In this document: in pieces, positions 24,074-33,067 of the stretch
Layout: every line of letters begins with the position of its first letter
How positions within the stretch are numbered: position 1 is the stretch's first letter
NCBI GenBank assembly: GCA_023262145.1
Contig: JALRDR010000028.1
Location: 1-33,373, forward strand
Length of the DNA: 33,373 nucleotides
Direction of reading: 5' to 3'
Source: Planctomycetaceae bacterium
GTDB lineage: Bacteria; Planctomycetota; Planctomycetia; Planctomycetales; Planctomycetaceae
Made by a program: the position numbers and the translations under genes
The notes under the pieces: generated by a model
What the model saw: the letters and a program-made list of their open reading frames with translations, nothing else
Told to the model about the DNA's origin: nothing
Databases searched by the model: none

Positions 24074-25376
24074 GCAGACCGGAAAGCTGTGTGAAGGAAG
24101 TCTGAGCGGGGATCGGGAACAAGGGAATCCCGCCGTCGGGACCGGTTTGTGTGGTCAGTGCAACAGGAAGCAGGCGCTGGCAGGTTGACTGGCTGCTGAA
24201 TACACGAATGCTCAGCCCTTTCGCCGATTCGTCCAGCAGAGGTCGTGCAGTCCACTGGAATGGGTTCCTGCGAATGGCGCACAACGCCTCCTGCCAGTCC
24301 AGCGGATGTGCTTCTTTGCCGTTAAGCGGACGACGCGGATGGGCTGGATCATTGGTGCGAATCAGATAGCTGTCGGAATGATTGAGCAGATGCTGGAACT
24401 GGGAGCGATCCGTCAGATCCAGAGACTCAGCACTTTCCAGCAGTGGCGTTTCGCCAAGCAGGGAGCGGACCATTTCCGGCACGAGGCGTCCGAAATGCCG
24501 CTGCTCCGCCAGACCTGATCCGGGCGGGCTGAGCAATTGCACCGCCCCGGTATTCCAGCCTCGAATCAATCCCGGAACCCCCAGCAGAGAATCTGCGCGG
24601 AGGCAGTTGGGGTCCAGGCAGTCATCTTCAATCCGCCGAATTACAGTGGAAATCCGGGTACTGGGTCCGCCTGAATTCATACGACCAATGCGATACAACG
24701 TCCCTCGATCAAAGGCAAGGTCACGTCCGTTGACGACGGGAATCTGCAGGCAATCTGCCAGAAACTGACTCGCAGACCACGTTCGTCCGCTGCAGCCGGA
24801 ATCCAGCAGCACGGTTTCCTGGCGACGCTGCGGCAGACCAGTCCGGTCCGGGAACAGGTGGTGTCGAACCCACGCTGCTGCTGATGTCTGCGGCTGCAGC
24901 AATTCGAGCCCGTTGGGAAGACTGCAGGACTGATCGAGGACAGTGATGCTGCCGTGTGGATCAATCCGCAGATCGGTGCTGGCAAACCACGACCAGTGTT
25001 GTCTGGCAGAAGTTTCCCCCTGCAGCGGCTGCAGTTTCCTGCAGAGTTCTGCACCCGCTGCACCAGATGTCAGGCGCTGCAGGCGTAGCGGAAGAGACTG
25101 TCCGGACAGTAGCCGATCAAGACAGATCGAAACGGCATGGAATCGTTGCAGCAGCCCGGCGGAGATCCTGCCATGGATATCAGCCGGCTGGATTTCAGGC
25201 ACAGTCTGAAAACGGCGGATGGTATGTGGAAAATAATCGGCAATTGCCGCTGCCGCGGAAAAAACAGGCTGAGCACTGCGGCACTTTTGAGCAGGTGCAG
25301 CGGCAGACGATGCGGAAACAGGTTCGGGAGCGTGGTGTAACACAGCAAAAACTCGAAGTAAGCCGCAGTTATTCAC
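24066..25376 (-). CDS. Divergent circularly permuted ATP-grasp-like protein
   Basis: The product has up to 436 residues from a GTG at 25376 without a good ribosome site; the true start may lie further in. The middle part matches the circularly permuted ATP-grasp family (DUF404/DUF407-like): VIRRIEDDCLDPNCLRADSL then LGVPGLIRGWNTGAVQLLSP (about 245-284) and LVPEMVRSLLGETPLLE (298-314), as well as DPHGSITVLDQSCSLPNGLEL (139-159) at the place of the usual acid/Asn block. The C-terminal third, where relatives have a VxKP...GGxG ATP-binding lysine and glycine loop and an AQE motif, reads YLIRTNDPAHPRRPLNG and WTARPLLDE, so key residues seem changed. The usual companions (alpha-E domain and transglutaminase genes) are absent. 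It may be an inactive or repurposed paralogue. Family identity is fairly sure; activity is doubtful. Confidence 0.72.
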   Translation of the reverse strand: MNNCGLLRVFAVLHHAPEPVSASSAAAPAQKCRSAQPVFSAAAAIADYFPHTIRRFQTVPEIQPADIHGRISAGLLQRFHAVSICLDRLLSGQSLPLRLQRLTSGAAGAELCRKLQPLQGETSARQHWSWFASTDLRIDPHGSITVLDQSCSLPNGLELLQPQTSAAAWVRHHLFPDRTGLPQRRQETVLLDSGCSGRTWSASQFLADCLQIPVVNGRDLAFDRGTLYRIGRMNSGGPSTRISTVIRRIEDDCLDPNCLRADSLLGVPGLIRGWNTGAVQLLSPPGSGLAEQRHFGRLVPEMVRSLLGETPLLESAESLDLTDRSQFQHLLNHSDSYLIRTNDPAHPRRPLNGKEAHPLDWQEALCAIRRNPFQWTARPLLDESAKGLSIRVFSSQSTCQRLLPVALTTQTGPDGGIPLFPIPAQTSFTQLSGLLT

Positions 25377-25465
25377 GGAATCTGTACGGGGAGAGAACTA
25401 AACTTCGGGACACGAACGGCAAACACCGTGCCAGACCGCAACAAGTTCTTTCCAGACCGTAGCGG

Positions 25466-26986
25466 ATGTCGGGTACAGACCTGCTCAGACCCCCGCAGAG
25501 TCACGCCGGACTGATGTGTTGTCCGAGTCCGGATGTTGTGGAGAAGCGACCGTTGGACAAACAGGCGGAATCCCGGGAAATCACAACAGGCCGACCTGAT
25601 TCGGCGTCTGCCGGGCTGTTCCGCGCTGTGACACACCGTCTGGGGCTGAGCAAAGCCGTCGCATACTCCGTGCTGCTTCGCGTCTGGCAGTTACTCACCG
25701 GTCCGATCACGAGCTTTTATTTTCTGGTGCAGTTCTTCAGTCCGGCTGCGCGGGATTACTACTTTGCATTCAGCAGTATGCTGGGTGTGCAGGTTTTTCT
25801 GGAGCTGGGTCTGCACGTAGTGATCATTAATGTGACTAGCCACGAATGGTCGCAGCTGAAGTGGGAAGATGGTCGGTTGACCGGCGATGTGCAGGCCTTA
25901 TCACGTTTGTCAGAGCTGCGTCGTCTTACTGATCGCTGGTATGCCGCTGCCGCAGTTCTGTTCCTGTTGGCCGTTTCGTTTGCTGGCTATCAGTTTTTTG
26001 ACAGCAGTGCCGGGGCCGGGGATTTGTCGGACGCGGGTCGTGCGGCAGTGGACTGGCAGGGCCCATGGCTGATTCTGACAGTGCTGACGTCTGTCCAGTT
26101 GTGCCTGCTTTCGAGGACATCCATTCTGGAAGGCTGCAATCACGTTGAGTCGATTACTCGCGTGCGTTTCTGGCAGGCGCTGGCCGGTACCGCATCGGTC
26201 TGGCTGCTGATGGCGCTGGGGCTGCAATTGTGGGCTCTGGCGGCTTCTGCAGCAGTACGCCTGACGGGAGATCTGTACCTGGTATACGGTAGTTTTGGAT
26301 CATTTTTCAGGCAGCTGAGCAAAGTCAACGCAACGGATTCGCTCAGCTGGAAAGACGAAGTGCTGCCGCTGCAGTGGCGAATCGCGGTACAGTCAGTGTT
26401 CTCCTGGCTGGCGCTGCAGATGCCGATCCTGTATGTGTTCAGGGAACTGCCTGCCGGCGATGCTTCGCGGCTGGGCCTGACGTGGTCACTGCTGACAGCC
26501 GGACAGGGGGCAGCGATGGCATGGGTTGAAACACGACGTCCGGTGTTCGGAATTCTGATCGCCGCGCGCAGATATGCCGCACTGGACCGTTTGTTCATTC
26601 GGCTGACAACAATTTCCAGTCTGCTCATGGCAGCGCTGGGTGGAGCGTTACTGCTGCTGATTTTACTCATCGGTCAGCAGACGGGAGCATTATTCCAGAA
26701 GTTGTCAGACAGTCTGTTGCCGCTTCCGTCGGCTGGCCTGCTGGCGCTGGGATTTGTAATTGTGCATCCGGCCCTGTGTTCCGGGCAGTATGTTCGTGCT
26801 CACAAGCGGGATCCGTATCTGTTCGCCGCGTCGTTCTCCAGTCTTTGCTGTGCCGTTTTGCAGGTGGCGTCCGGCCGGCAGTGGGGCACCGCCGGGGTTG
26901 CGCTGGGATATTGCCTTGCCGTTTGCCTTGTGCAGACACCGCTGCTGTTAAGGATCTGGTGGAGGTGTCGACGTGAGTGGCACTGA
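25466..26986 (+). CDS. Flippase-like polytopic membrane protein (MOP/Wzx-type)
   Basis: The product has 506 residues with a 55-residue polar N-terminal extension, then about 12 hydrophobic segments evenly spaced (for example AYSVLLRVWQLLTGPITSFY, WYAAAAVLFLLAVSFAGYQF, ISSLLMAALGGALLLLILLI, AGVALGYCLAVCLVQTPLLL). Number, spacing and size fit lipid-linked oligosaccharide flippases of the MOP superfamily, although no sharp motif identifies it. The methyltransferase gene that follows overlaps it by 14 bases and a glycosyltransferase comes next, which supports a role in surface glycan export. ATG at 25466 lacks a clear ribosome site; ATG at 25514 is an alternative that would shorten the extension. 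Another multi-helix exporter cannot be excluded. Confidence 0.75.
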   Translation: MSGTDLLRPPQSHAGLMCCPSPDVVEKRPLDKQAESREITTGRPDSASAGLFRAVTHRLGLSKAVAYSVLLRVWQLLTGPITSFYFLVQFFSPAARDYYFAFSSMLGVQVFLELGLHVVIINVTSHEWSQLKWEDGRLTGDVQALSRLSELRRLTDRWYAAAAVLFLLAVSFAGYQFFDSSAGAGDLSDAGRAAVDWQGPWLILTVLTSVQLCLLSRTSILEGCNHVESITRVRFWQALAGTASVWLLMALGLQLWALAASAAVRLTGDLYLVYGSFGSFFRQLSKVNATDSLSWKDEVLPLQWRIAVQSVFSWLALQMPILYVFRELPAGDASRLGLTWSLLTAGQGAAMAWVETRRPVFGILIAARRYAALDRLFIRLTTISSLLMAALGGALLLLILLIGQQTGALFQKLSDSLLPLPSAGLLALGFVIVHPALCSGQYVRAHKRDPYLFAASFSSLCCAVLQVASGRQWGTAGVALGYCLAVCLVQTPLLLRIWWRCRREWH

Positions 26987-28070
26987 TACGACAGATTCCG
27001 TGAACTGGATGCGGATGCAACCGGTGCCCTGCCCTGTCTGCGGCGATGAACGGTCGCGCCCGTATCTTCGGGGACGCGACGAACGTTGCGGAATGCCTGG
27101 CGAATTCCTCATCGTCAGCTGTCGTTCCTGTCAGCATCTGTTCATGAATCCTGCGCCGCTGGATGATGATCTGCTGCGATGTTATCCGGACGACTATGCT
27201 CCGCATCAGCCACTTGTTGCAGAAGCAGATGCGGGACCTGCAGCCTCAACTGCTGCTGCAGGTGCTGCATTGGTTCCGTGGTATCTGCGTTACCTGCCGT
27301 TGCGATCGATTCCCGGTCTGCGGCGACTCTACGGCTGGCTTACGGACGACAGAACGCAGCCAGTGTTGCCGGTACCGGCAGGCATTACCGGGTTAGCGCG
27401 GGCGCTGGAGATCGGATGTTCGACCGGCAGATACCTTGCAAAGCTGAGAGAAGCCGGCTGGCAGGTAAGCGGTGTGGAACTGGTGGAGCGACCTGCGCAG
27501 CAGGCTGCCGCCGCAGGATTTGATGTGCAGTGTGGAACTCTGGAACAGGCGGGATTTGCGGCTGAGAGTTTCGATCTGGTTGCTGCGTGGATGGTACTGG
27601 AACATGTTCCCCGTCCTCTGGAGACACTGCTTGAAGTGCAGCGCGTGCTGCGTCCGGGTGGGCAGGTGCTGCTGGGGGTGCCAAATGCGGGATGCTGGCA
27701 GCGCGTGGTATTTGGAAGCAGCTGGTACTGCCTGGATCTGCCGCGTCATCTGCAGCATTTTCGCGGCGAAAGTCTGCGCCGGCTTGCAGCAGCAGCGGGT
27801 CTGGAGGTTGTATCGATCCGACATCATCGACTGCTGGCTGGGCTGGCGGGAAGTGTGGGGATTGTGATTCGTCGTGTTTGTGGCGAAAGTCGACTGACAC
27901 GCTGGCTGCGATTGTATCCGGAACGGCCGCGGCTGTGGTTTCAGCTGGCCACAGCTCCAGTGGCGATTCTGCTGAGTCTGCTTGGCCAGGGCGAAGGTCT
28001 GACGGTCTGTTTCCGCAAACCGGCGACGGACTTCACGACTGCCGCGGATGCTCACCGAAAGTCAGGATGA
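26973..28070 (+). CDS. Zinc-ribbon class I SAM-dependent methyltransferase
   Basis: The product has 365 residues from GTG at 26973, inside the end of the flippase-like gene (14-base overlap). An N-terminal zinc-binding part has CPVC (Cys20, Cys23) and CRSC (Cys50, Cys53), followed by LFMNPAP, an arrangement common in sugar or glycan methyltransferases. The SAM-binding domain shows motif I ALEIGCSTGRYLAKL near residue 145, then a motif of the type FDLVAAWMVLEHVPRPLETL and VLRPGGQVLLGVPN. The C-terminal part has a hydrophobic segment (PVAILLSLLGQG), perhaps for membrane contact. With its neighbours it probably modifies a glycan or its lipid-linked precursor in the cytoplasm. The acceptor is unknown. 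Confidence 0.9.
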   Translation: MSGTDTTDSVNWMRMQPVPCPVCGDERSRPYLRGRDERCGMPGEFLIVSCRSCQHLFMNPAPLDDDLLRCYPDDYAPHQPLVAEADAGPAASTAAAGAALVPWYLRYLPLRSIPGLRRLYGWLTDDRTQPVLPVPAGITGLARALEIGCSTGRYLAKLREAGWQVSGVELVERPAQQAAAAGFDVQCGTLEQAGFAAESFDLVAAWMVLEHVPRPLETLLEVQRVLRPGGQVLLGVPNAGCWQRVVFGSSWYCLDLPRHLQHFRGESLRRLAAAAGLEVVSIRHHRLLAGLAGSVGIVIRRVCGESRLTRWLRLYPERPRLWFQLATAPVAILLSLLGQGEGLTVCFRKPATDFTTAADAHRKSG

Positions 28071-28076
28071 ACTGCG

Positions 28077-29120
28077 ATGCGAATTCTGTTTCTGGCCTCA
28101 GGACCACAGGTTCCATCAACGCGATTTCGTGTCCTGCCTTGGGTACGGCCATTGCGGGCAGATGGTCACCAGGTGGTGGTCGCGCAGAGTTTTCCGCAGA
28201 AGTACGATTACTTTCCGTGGATGGGTTTTCGACCCAGCCAGCTGCTCAAACGCAGCGTGCGCTGGTGGCACTGGTTGCGCAGCCGCCTGCAGGGCTTCGA
28301 TGTGGTCATCATTGAGCGAGAAATCTTTGACAGCGAATCCGCAGAGATGGAGCTGCGGTTTCGCGAGACGTGTCGTCGTCTGATTCTGGATCTCGATGAT
28401 GCTGTTTTTCTGCGTTATCCGAACAAGTTTGAGCAGTTGATTCCGGCGGCAGATCTGGTGATCTGCGGAAATCGTTTCATTGAGGAGTGGGTTGCTGAAC
28501 GCAATGCTGCCACATGTCTGCTCCCGACATGTGTGGATCTGGATCGCTATGTTCCTCGTGCGTATTCAGGTCTTCCGGCGCGGCGTCCTGTGATTGGCTG
28601 GATGGGGACAGCGGGGAATCTGGTCTACCTGCGGGAAGCACTCGCTGGTCTGCGGCAACTGCGCACGGATCATGACTTTGAGCTGCATCTGATTGTGCCG
28701 GATCTGTCCGCGTTGTCAGCGGACGATCTGGCGGGGTTACCGGTGCAGCAGCGGTCTTGGAGTGCAGAGAGGGAGATTGCGGATCTGCAGAGTTTTGATA
28801 TTGGGCTGATGCCGCTTTCGAGGACGGACGAATGGGCAAAGTACAAGTGCGGGCTGAAGCTGATCCAGTACCTGGCGACGGGTGTTCCAGGCGTCGCCTC
28901 GGCGGTTGGAGTGAACTCAGAAATCCTCGATCATGGTGGTTGTGGAATCGTGATCAATGCACCAGAGGAGTGGGCGGAAGGTCTGGGCAGACTTTTGAAT
29001 TCCGACGATTTACGTCAACAGCTGGGGGCAGCCGGGCGAAAGCACGTTGAGCGGAACTATTCGGTGCAGGCCTGTTACCCGCAGCTGGTTCATGCACTGC
29101 AGAGTGCAGGCGGAAGGTGA
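28077..29120 (+). CDS. GT4-like glycosyltransferase
   Basis: The product has 347 residues; the ATG at 28077 follows the methyltransferase stop by six bases, and its AGGA ribosome site overlaps that stop, showing coupling. The N-terminal Rossmann half begins MRILFLASGPQVPSTRFRV, and LILDLDDAVFLRYPNKFEQL appears in the middle. The second half has RPVIGWMGTAGNLVYLREAL, IGLMPLSRTDEWAKYKCGLK and LIQYLATGVPGVAS. This last block is the nucleotide-sugar-binding region of GT-B enzymes of the GT4 type. It should transfer a sugar from an activated donor to a glycan acceptor at the inner face of the membrane. Donor and acceptor are unknown. No other glycan genes lie in the window. Confidence 0.92.
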   Translation: MRILFLASGPQVPSTRFRVLPWVRPLRADGHQVVVAQSFPQKYDYFPWMGFRPSQLLKRSVRWWHWLRSRLQGFDVVIIEREIFDSESAEMELRFRETCRRLILDLDDAVFLRYPNKFEQLIPAADLVICGNRFIEEWVAERNAATCLLPTCVDLDRYVPRAYSGLPARRPVIGWMGTAGNLVYLREALAGLRQLRTDHDFELHLIVPDLSALSADDLAGLPVQQRSWSAEREIADLQSFDIGLMPLSRTDEWAKYKCGLKLIQYLATGVPGVASAVGVNSEILDHGGCGIVINAPEEWAEGLGRLLNSDDLRQQLGAAGRKHVERNYSVQACYPQLVHALQSAGGR

Positions 29121-29227
29121 ACAGGATGGGGAGCATTTCCCCTGCGTGGGTAGTTGAGTCGTTGAGAGCGGCCGAGGGTGTTATTCTTCCTGATCAGACT
29201 TGATCAAACGCAGAGCAGGCAGAATTC

Positions 29228-31507
29228 ATGTCACAGGGATTCCTGGGATTTGCAGATAACCCCGACTGGCAGCAGGCGGCTCAGGACGACGTACAGATCG
29301 CGGACGTGGTGTTTAACCTGCCGTTGGAGCGTCCCTATTCGTATGTGGTTCCTGATCAGCTGCGGGGGATGCTGCGGGCGGGACAACGCGTGACAGCTCC
29401 GCTGGGCAGATCGAATCGAGCCGTAACGGGTTACTGTGTCGGAGTCCGACAGTCGGACACGCAGACACGGCGATTGAAGCCCATTCTTGAGCTGCTTGAT
29501 GCGGAGCCGCTGATTGACGAAGCGATGCTCGAACTGACTCAGTGGATCGGCCAGCGTTATCTGTGCGGCTGGGGTCAGGTCCTGGACAGCATCATACCGG
29601 CGGGTGTTCGTCGCCGCAGTGGTACGCGGGAGATTCGTTGTTTCGAGCTGGCAGAGGATGCAGAAAGTCGACTGCAGTCGACACGACTGAATCGGCAGCA
29701 GCAGGCGATTGTGGATATTCTCAGATCCAGTCAGCAGCCGGTTGCGGCCACGTCATTGTGTGAGGAGGCTGGTTGTGGCCCCGGTCCGTTGTCCACGCTG
29801 CAGAAGAAGGGGTTGATTCTGCCGCTGCGAATGCGCACGGAAGTTTCCGGAGAAGACACTGGAGGCCCGATCAGGAAAGAAGCTGATCTGACGCTGAATC
29901 CTCAGCAGCGACAGGCACTCAATACGATTCTGAAGCCGATTCGCGAGGGAGTTTCCGAGACTCTGCTGCTGCATGGTGTGACGGGAAGTGGCAAGACGGA
30001 GGTGTATATCCAGGCGATTCGCGAGGTTGTCAGTTATGGCCGCCAGGCAATTGTGCTGGTTCCGGAGATCAGCCTGACACCGCAGACGATTCGCCGTTTT
30101 CGCAGTCGCTTCAAATCAGTGGCGGTGTTGCACAGTCACATGTCAGATGCGGACCGACACTGGCACTGGCAGCAGATTGCAGCGGGTCGTGTGGAAGTGA
30201 TTGTGGGTGCACGAAGTGCTGTGTTTGCGCCGACACCGCACCCGGGTCTGATCGTGATTGATGAGGAGCACGAGCCAACATTCAAGCAGGACAGTACTCC
30301 CCGATATCATGCCCGCGAGGTGGCGCACCAGCGTTGTCAGGCACATGGTATCCCGCTCATTCTGGGATCAGCGACGCCGACACTGGAAGCGTGGCTGCGG
30401 GCGCAACGGGGGATTTATCGGCTGGTATCAATGCCGCATCGAGTTGAAGGTCGGCCACTGCCGCCGGTTGTGATTGTGGACACTCGCAATGATCCACGTG
30501 TGAGCCGTGGTTCTTCCATTGGTCGAGCGATGCAGCAGGCGATCATGCGGGCGTTGAAGGAGAAGGGGCAGGTGATTCTGTTCCTTAATCTGCGTGGGTA
30601 TTCACCGGTGGTCTGGTGTCGCAGCTGTGGCGAAGGAGTGAAGTGCGGTCAGTGCGACATCACACTCACGCTGCATCGAGATCGCAATGTTGTGGTCTGC
30701 CACAGCTGTGACTTTGAAGCGGAGCCGCCGCAGACCTGTCCTGGCTGTGGTAGTCCGGCAATTCGCTTTCTGGGCACCGGAACTCAGCGGCTGGATGAGG
30801 AGGTGCGGCATCTGTTTCCCCAGGCGCGTGTCCTCAGAATGGACAGTGACTCGATGAAACGCCCGGGTAGTCACGATGAGGCGTTGAGCAGCTTTCGTCG
30901 TGGGGAAGTGGATATCCTGCTCGGCACCCAGATGATCGCGAAGGGGCTGGACTTCCCGAATGTGACGCTGGTCGGCGTTGTGGATGCGGACACGATGCTG
31001 CGTCAGCCGGATCTGCGTGCAGCAGAACGGACTTTTCAGCTGATTGCTCAGGTCGCAGGACGCACCGGACGTGGCGAACGGGCGGGTCGTGTGCTGGTGC
31101 AGACAACTGTTCCGGATGATCCGGCGGTGCGGTATGCGTCTGAGCATGACTACATCGGGTTTGCCGGTCACGAACTGGCGGAGCGGCATGATGCGCTGGC
31201 GCCTCCGTTCAGTGCAGTGGCCCGCGTCATTTTTCGTGGTCCGGACGATCAGCGAACACGGGAAACAGCGATCGCAGTGGCCGAACGGCTGCGTGCGGGA
31301 CGAACTGAGGAAACCCAGGATGTGAGGATTCTGGGGGCTGCTCCGGCACCGATCCTGCGGCTGCGCAACTACTGGCGCTATCACCTGCAGATCTGTGGCG
31401 CAACGTCAGAAAAGGTGCGGCAGTTATGGGAGTCCGTGGAACAGTCACTGACGTTACCGGAGGATGTTGAGCTGGCAGTGGATGTGGATCCGATGAACGC
31501 ACGTTAG
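29228..31507 (+). CDS. priA: Primosomal protein N' (replication restart helicase)
   Basis: The product has 759 residues, the usual length. PriA unwinds DNA at stalled forks and reloads the replicative helicase. The N-terminal DNA-binding part starts VVFNLPLERPYSYVVPDQLR. The helicase core has Walker A GVTGSGKTEVY near residue 250, the DEEH box (VIDEEHEPTFKQD near 344), SATPTLE, and the later motifs GTQMIAKGLDFPNV and QVAGRTGRGERAG. The zinc-binding insert carries paired cysteines: CRSCGEGVKCGQC, CHSC and CPGCG (about 463-511). ATG at 29228 has a GCAGGCAG stretch upstream. The stop TAG shares its last base with a GTG that opens the frame of the next gene. All catalytic blocks look intact. Confidence 0.97.
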   Translation: MSQGFLGFADNPDWQQAAQDDVQIADVVFNLPLERPYSYVVPDQLRGMLRAGQRVTAPLGRSNRAVTGYCVGVRQSDTQTRRLKPILELLDAEPLIDEAMLELTQWIGQRYLCGWGQVLDSIIPAGVRRRSGTREIRCFELAEDAESRLQSTRLNRQQQAIVDILRSSQQPVAATSLCEEAGCGPGPLSTLQKKGLILPLRMRTEVSGEDTGGPIRKEADLTLNPQQRQALNTILKPIREGVSETLLLHGVTGSGKTEVYIQAIREVVSYGRQAIVLVPEISLTPQTIRRFRSRFKSVAVLHSHMSDADRHWHWQQIAAGRVEVIVGARSAVFAPTPHPGLIVIDEEHEPTFKQDSTPRYHAREVAHQRCQAHGIPLILGSATPTLEAWLRAQRGIYRLVSMPHRVEGRPLPPVVIVDTRNDPRVSRGSSIGRAMQQAIMRALKEKGQVILFLNLRGYSPVVWCRSCGEGVKCGQCDITLTLHRDRNVVVCHSCDFEAEPPQTCPGCGSPAIRFLGTGTQRLDEEVRHLFPQARVLRMDSDSMKRPGSHDEALSSFRRGEVDILLGTQMIAKGLDFPNVTLVGVVDADTMLRQPDLRAAERTFQLIAQVAGRTGRGERAGRVLVQTTVPDDPAVRYASEHDYIGFAGHELAERHDALAPPFSAVARVIFRGPDDQRTRETAIAVAERLRAGRTEETQDVRILGAAPAPILRLRNYWRYHLQICGATSEKVRQLWESVEQSLTLPEDVELAVDVDPMNAR

Positions 31508-31542
31508 TGCGCTCAGCAACGGGAAAGCAGGAGCGGAACACG

Positions 31543-33057
31543 GTGGCAGAGGAAAAGATATCAAGGCAGTCGGATTCTGTTCAGCAGGCATGGTCTGCGG
31601 AACTATTCGCCACAGCGAGTCAGACATGGTCTGAACTGCTGTCTGAGCACCTGTGGAAGGTGACATCCGGTGCTGGTCCTGTACTGAACTGGGCAGATCC
31701 GGTTGCGGCAATTCGTGCAGCGGGTTCTTTTCTGGACGCCGGAAAGCCGGCGGATTCAGATGAGCTCATCCAACGCATCCGTGGCCTGATCTCAGAAATG
31801 CTCAGCCGCGGTCAGAATCTGCACCACCCGAGGTACATCGGCCATCAGGTTCCGTCGTCGAGTCCGGTTGCGGGACTGTTTGATGCGGTTGGTTCGGTTA
31901 CGAATCAGGTGATGGCGATTTACGAAATGGGCCCGTGGTCCACAGCGGTTGAGCATGCTTTGATTGAACGGTTGTGCAGGAAGGTTGGCTGGGAGTCGGA
32001 GAGCAGCAGTGGTGTGCTGACGCACGGTGGATCGCTTGCGAATCTGACGGCATTGCTGACAGCTCGCAATGTCTGTTTTCCGGATTCGTGGAGGTCAGGG
32101 CTTCCGGACGGCGCAGTTCTGGTAGCAAACGCAGACGTGCATTACTGCGTGACGCGGACGGCGGGAATCCTCGGGCTGGGGGTGGAAAATGTGCTCCGCG
32201 TGCCGGTGAACGAACAACGCAGGATGCGCACCGATCTGCTGGATCAGCTGTTGTCGCAGCTACGTCGCCAGGGGCGGCCTGTCATGGCGGTCTCTGCCTG
32301 TGCCGGATCCACTCCGACGGGAGCGTTTGATGACCTGGAGCAGGTTGCAGAAATCTGTACACGGCACGGCGTCTGGATGCATGTGGACGCGGCACACGGC
32401 GGGTCGGTGATTTTCAGTGACCGGCACAGGCAACTGCTGCGAGGAATTGAACGTGCTGACAGCATCGTCTGGGATGCTCACAAGATGATGTTCGTGCCGG
32501 CGCTCTGTACGGCGGTGCTGTACCGCAATCGAGAGGTACGTTTCCAGACATTTGCTCAGGATGCCCCGTATCTGTTTGATCCGTCCAGTCCGGGGATGGC
32601 CGATATCGACAGCGGCATGCGCACTGTGGAATGCACCAAACGGGCGGCTGGTTTTGGACTGTGGGGACTGTGGTCGCTCTTCGGCGAACAGATTTTTGCG
32701 GACCTCGTGGATCAGGTACTCGAACGATCGCAGCAGTTTCACCGGATGCTGCAGGAGGCTGACGACTTCGAGTCATGCAATGATCCGGCCTGTAATATTC
32801 TGACGTTCCGTTATTGTCCGGACTGGCCTGGTGCGAGCGATCCGGAGCTCAACTGGCTGCAGAGAGAGATTCGTACCCGGCTGATTCGCAGCGGGGAGTT
32901 TTATATCGTGCAGACATCGCTGGAGCAGACCGTTGTGCTGCGGACGACCGTGATGAATCCGCTGACGACAACGTCAGATTTTGGCGATCTGCTGGATGCG
33001 GTACGACGCACGGGTAAGCAGATTCTGGGGGAGCGATCTGCCGGCGGGTGCGGCTGA
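31543..33057 (+). CDS. PLP-dependent group II amino acid decarboxylase-like protein
   Basis: The product has 504 residues from GTG at 31543, preceded by CAGGAG with nine bases spacing; the frame is open from another GTG at 31507, which overlaps the priA stop, but this has no ribosome site of its own. The fold-I decarboxylase layout is visible: HHPRYIGHQVPSSSPVAGLF, GVLTHGGSLANLTALLTARN, NADVHYCVTRTAGILGLG, VDAAHGG with Asp282, and the Schiff-base Lys314 in WDAHKMMFVPALCTAVLY. Relatives act on aromatic amino acids, glutamate or diaminobutyrate; the substrate here is not clear. No polyamine or siderophore genes lie nearby. It probably shares a transcript with priA. Confidence 0.9.
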   Translation: MAEEKISRQSDSVQQAWSAELFATASQTWSELLSEHLWKVTSGAGPVLNWADPVAAIRAAGSFLDAGKPADSDELIQRIRGLISEMLSRGQNLHHPRYIGHQVPSSSPVAGLFDAVGSVTNQVMAIYEMGPWSTAVEHALIERLCRKVGWESESSSGVLTHGGSLANLTALLTARNVCFPDSWRSGLPDGAVLVANADVHYCVTRTAGILGLGVENVLRVPVNEQRRMRTDLLDQLLSQLRRQGRPVMAVSACAGSTPTGAFDDLEQVAEICTRHGVWMHVDAAHGGSVIFSDRHRQLLRGIERADSIVWDAHKMMFVPALCTAVLYRNREVRFQTFAQDAPYLFDPSSPGMADIDSGMRTVECTKRAAGFGLWGLWSLFGEQIFADLVDQVLERSQQFHRMLQEADDFESCNDPACNILTFRYCPDWPGASDPELNWLQREIRTRLIRSGEFYIVQTSLEQTVVLRTTVMNPLTTTSDFGDLLDAVRRTGKQILGERSAGGCG

Positions 33058-33067
33058 CAGGTGCGGC

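Noticed and set aside
29127-29146. GGGGA/TCCCC hairpin between the glycosyltransferase gene and priA
   Set aside because: Only five base pairs and no T-run; not enough to call a terminator.
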